9,325 nucleotides of DNA from Chloroflexota bacterium (GTDB lineage: Bacteria > Chloroflexota > Limnocylindria > Limnocylindrales > CSP1-4), in the NCBI GenBank assembly GCA_025935655.1, contig JAICUV010000128.1, positions 1-9,325 on the forward strand, written 5' to 3'. A program made the position numbers and the translations under genes. Under the pieces are notes generated by a model. It did no database searches. It saw only the letters and a list, made by a program, of their open reading frames with translations, and had not been told where the DNA came from. Shown piece after piece: positions 6,665 to 9,325 of the stretch (positions within the stretch are counted from its first letter, which is position 1; the number at the start of each line of letters is the position of its first letter).

Positions 6665-6686
6665 CGCACGATGCTACCGTCTGTGC
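6665..6686. promoter_or_regulatory. Divergent promoter with overlapping -10 boxes
   Basis: The whole region between the GTG of the HAD gene (6664, minus) and the ATG of the NYN gene (6687, plus) is 22 bp. On the minus strand TAGCAT (6676-6671) lies 6 nt before the GTG; on the plus strand TACCGT (6675-6680) lies 6 nt before the ATG. The two hexamers share positions 6675-6676. Both mRNAs are predicted to begin at their start codons, 23 bp apart. Polymerase cannot occupy both directions at once. Confidence 0.6.
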
Positions 6687-7298
6687 ATGCCCGTGGGCCC
6701 CCACTCCCCCTTCTTCGGTACGGACCGCCTGATCGTCGACGGCACGAACCTCCTGTTCCGCCTCGCGGGCGGGGGTCGCGCCGCGCCGCCCGCGGCCGTC
6801 ATCGGCAAGCTCCGCGCGGCGGTGCCCAAGGAGACGTCGATCGACCTCGTGTTCGACGGACCGGGCCACGGCGTGTTCGGGCGCCTCGCCGAGGGGATGT
6901 TCGTGCGCTACTCCGGGCGCCGCGAGGCGGACGACGTGATCCTCGACCTCGTCGGCGACGCGCTGATGGAGGCGGGCGGCGGCCCGACCGCGGGGGCCAA
7001 GGTCCTCGTGGTGAGCAACGACCGCGAGCTGCGGGAGCGGATCCTCGCGAAGGGCAGCCGGACGGTGCCGCTCCAGTGGCTCATCGAGCGGATGGGCGTG
7101 CCCGTCCTCCAGTCGCCCGCCGCGGGCAACCGTCGTGCGCCGGCGGGCTTCGGACAGGGACCGGGCGGGAACGGCCCCAACGCCGCCGGACGGGAGGACG
7201 ATCGACCGGGCTGGAAGCCGGGCCGGGGCGCCACATCCAAGACCGGCGCGCCCCGCAAGGTCGCCCGCCACAAGCGCCACCCCCGGATGGGAGCCTGA
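6687..7298 (+). CDS. NYN domain ribonuclease-like protein (YacP/Rae1-like)
   Basis: A 203-residue protein with an NYN (PIN-like) nuclease fold in residues 13-145. The motifs follow the expected order: LIVDGTNLL with D18, VFDGPG with D57, ADD at 81-83 and VVSNDREL with D112, which together would form the acidic metal site. YacP-like proteins of this type act as RNA endonucleases; Rae1 of Bacillus subtilis cleaves mRNA on the ribosome. From about residue 145 the protein becomes a disordered Gly/Pro-rich tail that ends very basic (RKVARHKRHPRMGA), probably for RNA or ribosome binding. This tail is longer than in the compact family members I know. The ATG at 6687 is fixed by a TACCGT -10 box 6 nt upstream. 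It is followed after 27 bp by the zinc ribbon gene, which has its own -10 box. Confidence 0.85.
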   Translation: MPVGPHSPFFGTDRLIVDGTNLLFRLAGGGRAAPPAAVIGKLRAAVPKETSIDLVFDGPGHGVFGRLAEGMFVRYSGRREADDVILDLVGDALMEAGGGPTAGAKVLVVSNDRELRERILAKGSRTVPLQWLIERMGVPVLQSPAAGNRRAPAGFGQGPGGNGPNAAGREDDRPGWKPGRGATSKTGAPRKVARHKRHPRMGA

Positions 7299-7313
7299 CC
7301 CGGCGCAAGTTGC

Positions 7314-7319
7314 TAGGAT
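7314..7319 (+). promoter_or_regulatory. -10 box for a leaderless transcript of the zinc ribbon protein
   Basis: GCTAGGAT contains TAGGAT, followed by exactly 6 nt (GCGCGC) and the GTG at 7326. The 27-bp gap has no ribosome binding site. Confidence 0.55.
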
Positions 7320-7325
7320 GCGCGC

Positions 7326-7799
7326 GTGATCATCGACCAGCTCAACCAGATCTGGACCGGCATCCTCGAGTTCACGGCGCGGTTCGTGATCCCGGCGTGG
7401 GGCGAGCTGATCAACCTGCTGCCGATCCTCCTGCTGATCGGCGTCGTGGGCCCGATCCTCACGATCCTGGCCATCGCCTGGCTGCGCTACGCGATCCTCA
7501 AGCCGCGCGTGACCGCGGGCTTCGTGGACCCCCGGCGCCCGGCCCCCATCGGCGATGACGGCCAGCCGGTCTTCCCCGTCGGGGAGCCGTACTCGCTCGC
7601 CGAGGCGATGATCTACGAGCCGGGGGCCACCCGATCCGTGAGCGGCGACGAGCTCCTCGTCAGCTGCCCCAAGTGCGGCCTCGTCCGCAGCGCGGCCGTG
7701 GAGACCTGCGGGAACTGCGGCCTCTCGTTCAGCCTCACGCCTCCCACCCGCGTCCTCCGGCCGGCCGCGCCGCCGCCGGGCGGGCGCGCCGCCGTCTAG
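7326..7799 (+). CDS. Membrane-anchored zinc ribbon protein of unknown function
   Basis: A 157-residue protein that I cannot assign to a named family. Residues 11-27 are amphipathic, and about 30-54 form a strong transmembrane helix (LLPILLLIGVVGPILTILAIAW region). A linker rich in Pro, Gly and acidic residues (60-110) follows, then a zinc ribbon with C114, C117, C128 and C131 (CPKCG and CGNCG knuckles), and a short Pro/Ala tail. The GTG start at 7326 follows a -10 box at the leaderless distance. It lies 27 bp after the NYN gene and 66 bp before ccsA, so it may be transcribed with either. The four cysteines could bind zinc on the cytosolic side or, less likely, take part in thiol exchange linked to cytochrome c maturation. 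Confidence 0.85.
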   Translation: MIIDQLNQIWTGILEFTARFVIPAWGELINLLPILLLIGVVGPILTILAIAWLRYAILKPRVTAGFVDPRRPAPIGDDGQPVFPVGEPYSLAEAMIYEPGATRSVSGDELLVSCPKCGLVRSAAVETCGNCGLSFSLTPPTRVLRPAAPPPGGRAAV

Positions 7800-7819
7800 C
7801 CGGACCACCTCTCCACCCC

Positions 7820-7844
7820 GACCCGCGGAACCGTCCGCCCGGTC
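7820..7844 (+). terminator. Stem-loop between the zinc ribbon gene and ccsA
   Basis: GACC (7820-7823) and GCGGA (7825-7829) pair with TCCGC (7834-7838) and GGTC (7841-7844), giving nine pairs with a small internal loop and an ACCG apical loop. It is 20 nt after the zinc ribbon stop and 21 nt before the ccsA ATG. No T-tract follows, so it may be a terminator, an attenuator or an mRNA processing site. Confidence 0.35.
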
Positions 7845-7865
7845 GCAAGCGTCCCGGGACACGAT

Positions 7866-8804
7866 ATGGAACAGGCCTCCTCGATCCTCTTCGTCCTCGG
7901 TGTGATCGCCACCGCCATCGGCTTCGCCGCGCACGTGGGGCATGCCGTCCTCCTGGCGAACGGCAGGCGGGTCGTCTCGTTCGCGCCCGCGCCCCAGCCT
8001 GCCTTCGCGACCGGCGGCGTCACGGGCTCGTTCGTGGCCTCGCGGATGTCGTCGGCGAGCGCACCGCTCGAGCTGTCGGCGTCGCCGAGCCCCCTCTCGC
8101 GCGCCGCGACCGTCATCACCGCCGCCGCGTTCGGGCTGCTGCTCGCGTCGCTCGTCACCCGCGGGATCGCCGTTGGCCGCGGACCGTACGGCAACCTGTA
8201 CGAGTTCAGCGTCGCGTTCGGGACCTCGATCCTCGGCGGGTACCTGTTCCTCGCCCAGCGCTACCCCATCCGCCAGATCGGGTTCATCCCCGTCGGCGTC
8301 TCGCTGGCGATGCTGCTCTACGCGAGCTCGCTGCCGTCCGAGATCGAGCCGCTCGTGCCCGCCCTCCAGAACGCGCCGCTGCTGACGATCCACGTGGGGA
8401 TGGCGGTGCTGGCCTACGGGATCTTCGCCACGGCGTTCGCGGCCGGCGTCGGCTACCTCGTCCAGGGGACCGGCGACCGGATCGGGTGGCTGCCGTCGCA
8501 CAAGACGCTCGACGAGGTGGCCTACCGGGCGGTCATCATCGGGTTCCCGATCTTCGCCACGATGATCATCCTCGGCTCGTGGTGGGCCTCCATCGCCTGG
8601 TCCCGCTACTGGGGCTGGGACCCGAAGGAGACCGCGGCCCTCGTGACGTGGCTGATCTACGCGGTCTACCTCCACGCGCGCAACCAGCGGCGATGGGCCG
8701 GCCGCCCCGCCGCGCTGCTGCTCGTCGTGGGCTTCGGGATGGTGCTGGTGACGTACTCGGGGAGCCTGTGGTTCTCCGGGCTGCACGCGTACTCCGGGCT
8801 GTAG
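7866..8804 (+). CDS. ccsA: Cytochrome c biogenesis protein CcsA/CcsB (ResC type)
   Basis: A 312-residue polytopic membrane protein of the system II cytochrome c maturation pathway. With ResB/Ccs1 it delivers haem across the membrane and attaches it to CXXCH motifs of apocytochromes. The diagnostic tryptophan-rich WWD segment is present: SWW at 238-240 and WGWDPKE at 249-255. PYGNLYEF (107-114) and the likely haem-ligand histidines H176 (TIHVGMAVLAY) and H307 (GLHAYS) are in place. About eight hydrophobic helices can be seen. The loop at 36-78, rich in Ser, Ala and Pro, is longer than I expect between the first two helices. The ATG at 7866 is the only plausible start; the upstream region has no clear Shine-Dalgarno and no leaderless box. 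ResB is not in the window, which is unusual because it is often adjacent. Confidence 0.94.
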   Translation: MEQASSILFVLGVIATAIGFAAHVGHAVLLANGRRVVSFAPAPQPAFATGGVTGSFVASRMSSASAPLELSASPSPLSRAATVITAAAFGLLLASLVTRGIAVGRGPYGNLYEFSVAFGTSILGGYLFLAQRYPIRQIGFIPVGVSLAMLLYASSLPSEIEPLVPALQNAPLLTIHVGMAVLAYGIFATAFAAGVGYLVQGTGDRIGWLPSHKTLDEVAYRAVIIGFPIFATMIILGSWWASIAWSRYWGWDPKETAALVTWLIYAVYLHARNQRRWAGRPAALLLVVGFGMVLVTYSGSLWFSGLHAYSGL

Positions 8805-8837
8805 CCCCGCGCATCCGCCCGAACGGCCCTTGTTGCC

Positions 8838-8962
8838 GACGTCCCACCCGGGCACGCTGTCGGTACGACGTGGGCGGCATCGACGGACCGTCCGAATGCC
8901 AGCCGCCGGGACGGTCCTGAGCCACTGGCGAGACGGGCCCGCGCAGCGCAAGGGGTCGTCCG
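8838..8962 (+). ncRNA. Possible structured 5' leader of the small membrane protein gene (class unknown)
   Basis: The 158-bp gap between ccsA and the next gene holds no coding frame but several strong pairings. GGACCGTCC (8885-8893) is the exact complement of GGACGGTCC (8909-8917). GGCGGC (8873-8878) can pair with GCCGCC (8902-8907), and this crosses the first stem, so the two are alternatives or form a pseudoknot. CCCAC (8843-8847) matches GTGGG (8870-8874), and GCCACTGGC (8921-8929) is a short dyad. TACGAC (8864-8869) could be a -10 box, giving a transcript from about 8876. I compared it by memory with cobalamin, c-di-AMP, c-di-GMP and ZTP riboswitches and found no match. Confidence 0.3.
8950..8955 (+). 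promoter_or_regulatory. Ribosome binding site of the small membrane protein gene
   Basis: AAGGGG lies 7 nt before the ATG at 8963, a normal spacing. Together with the long leader this marks a leadered gene, unlike the leaderless genes in the rest of the window. Confidence 0.55.
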
Positions 8963-9227
8963 ATGACACTCCACGCACCCGTCCGACAGGTTGGCGCCAC
9001 GCACCACTGGATGCGCGACATCCTGGTCGTCGGCGTCGTCGCGTTGCTGACGATCGGGGCCTTCCTGGCGTTCTCGGGCCTGCGGCCGTTCTCCACGACC
9101 GCGACCACGACCGAAGCCCAGTCGCTCATCGTTCCGGGCCGCCGAGCGCGACCTGGGCGCCAGCATGGCCACGAGCGAGATGGACTCGATCATCCAGTTC
9201 CGCGCCGACGAGCGCGCGATGCGGTAG
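8963..9227 (+). CDS. Small single-pass membrane protein, reading frame broken by an apparent one-base insertion
   Basis: The uninterrupted frame from the ATG at 8963 runs to 9271, but it stops looking coding after about 9130. The N-terminus is good: about 18 residues, a transmembrane helix (19-40, ILVVGVVALLTIGAFLAF), then a Thr-rich linker. After 9138 the next frame reads AAERDLGASM to FRADERAMR and stops at TAG 9225-9227, with G or C at every third position, while the original frame has about half A/T there. Removing one T of the TT at 9132-9133 joins them into an 87-residue protein with a helical charged C-terminus. It is either an error in the assembly or a recent mutation. The family is not recognised. 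A Shine-Dalgarno is present, and a terminator hairpin begins 14 nt after the corrected stop. Confidence 0.6.
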
Positions 9228-9240
9228 CTGCAGGAATCCC

Positions 9241-9268
9241 GGGCGCATGCCGCTCTCGGCGTGCGCCC
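9241..9268 (+). terminator. Hairpin terminator after the small membrane protein gene
   Basis: GGGCGCATGCCG (9241-9252) pairs with CGGCGTGCGCCC (9257-9268) around a CTCT loop: twelve pairs including one G-T wobble. It begins 14 nt past the stop at 9227. No T-tract follows. Its position fits the frame-corrected gene end and not the uncorrected stop at 9271, which falls just past the hairpin. Confidence 0.6.
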
Positions 9269-9292
9269 TGACCCGGTGCCCGGGGGCTAGGT

Positions 9293-9309
9293 GGTTCGAT
9301 CCTCGAATC
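9293..9309. repeat. Short inverted repeat at the right edge
   Basis: GGTTCGA (9293-9299) and TCGAATC (9303-9309) form a 7-bp dyad with one G-T wobble around TCC. It contains TTCGAT and TCGAA and so resembles the half-sites of the palindromes at 5167-5198, but with a shorter spacer. No start codon is visible between here and the edge. The remainder of 9269-9325 holds nothing else I can support. Confidence 0.3.
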
Positions 9310-9325
9310 GGACCAGCTCCACGGA

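Noticed and set aside
7860..7872. Leaderless promoter for ccsA (CACGAT just before the ATG)
   Set aside because: The hexamer touches the ATG directly instead of lying 6 nt upstream, and it lacks the initial T, so it does not fit the rule of the other genes.
8885..8940. Known riboswitch (cobalamin, ZTP, c-di-AMP or c-di-GMP) before the small membrane protein
   Set aside because: Fragments such as GCCACTGGCGAGAC recall parts of these RNAs, but the conserved cores of each class are missing.
5778..8978. A 1066-codon minus-strand frame across the NYN, zinc ribbon and ccsA genes
   Set aside because: Its composition is low-complexity Arg/Gly/Ala/Asp, and it runs antisense to three genes with clear motifs.
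9116..9143. Programmed ribosomal frameshift in the small membrane protein gene
   Set aside because: No slippery heptamer, in-frame stop or stimulatory stem is placed suitably. A one-base insertion explains the data more simply.
9289..9325. tRNA gene at the right edge, suggested by GGTTCGATCC
   Set aside because: The flanking bases do not form a T-stem on either strand, and no acceptor or anticodon arm is found.
1..9325. CRISPR array, transposon, prophage or defence island
   Set aside because: There are no spaced direct repeats, transposase or integrase motifs, or defence domains; all genes are housekeeping-like with uniform codon use.

Overview
This is a gene-dense stretch of bacterial chromosome with very high GC content and almost only G or C at third codon positions. 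It carries nine intact or nearly intact protein genes, no RNA genes, no insertion sequences, no phage genes and no CRISPR array. The mixture of ATG, GTG and TTG starts, many leaderless genes and a CcsA-type cytochrome c maturation protein fit a high-GC Chloroflexota (for example a Limnocylindria-like lineage) or an actinobacterium. I lean weakly to Chloroflexota. No marker gene settles it.

Layout. 1-253: no convincing gene; an inverted repeat, plus a possible 5' end of a gene running off the left edge. 254-3857, minus strand: an atypical SDR NAD(P)-binding protein, an unrecognised membrane-anchored helical protein and leucyl aminopeptidase PepA, each apparently with its own expression signals. 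3858-4049: divergent intergenic region with two operator-like palindromes. 4050-5111, plus strand: an adenosine deaminase family enzyme. 5112-5295: convergent intergenic region with two abutting 16-bp palindromes inside a 56-bp symmetric element, then a hairpin terminator. 5296-6664, minus strand: a HAD-IIA phosphatase followed by a DUF6174-like lipoprotein. 6687-8804, plus strand: a YacP-like NYN nuclease, a membrane-anchored zinc ribbon protein and CcsA. 8805-8962: a probable structured leader. 8963-9227: a small membrane protein whose reading frame is broken by an apparent one-base insertion. 9228-9325: a hairpin terminator and a short palindrome.

The genes do not form one pathway. They are housekeeping functions: peptide turnover (PepA), purine or nucleoside deamination, phosphatase salvage, RNA processing and cytochrome c maturation. 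I found no defence, secretion or biosynthetic system.

The most informative signals are regulatory. Five genes have a TANNNT -10 box exactly 6 nt before the start codon, which predicts leaderless mRNAs. At 6665-6686 two such boxes overlap on opposite strands and serve two divergent genes only 22 bp apart. The other points worth checking are the tandem palindromes at 5167-5198 and the frameshift near 9133.
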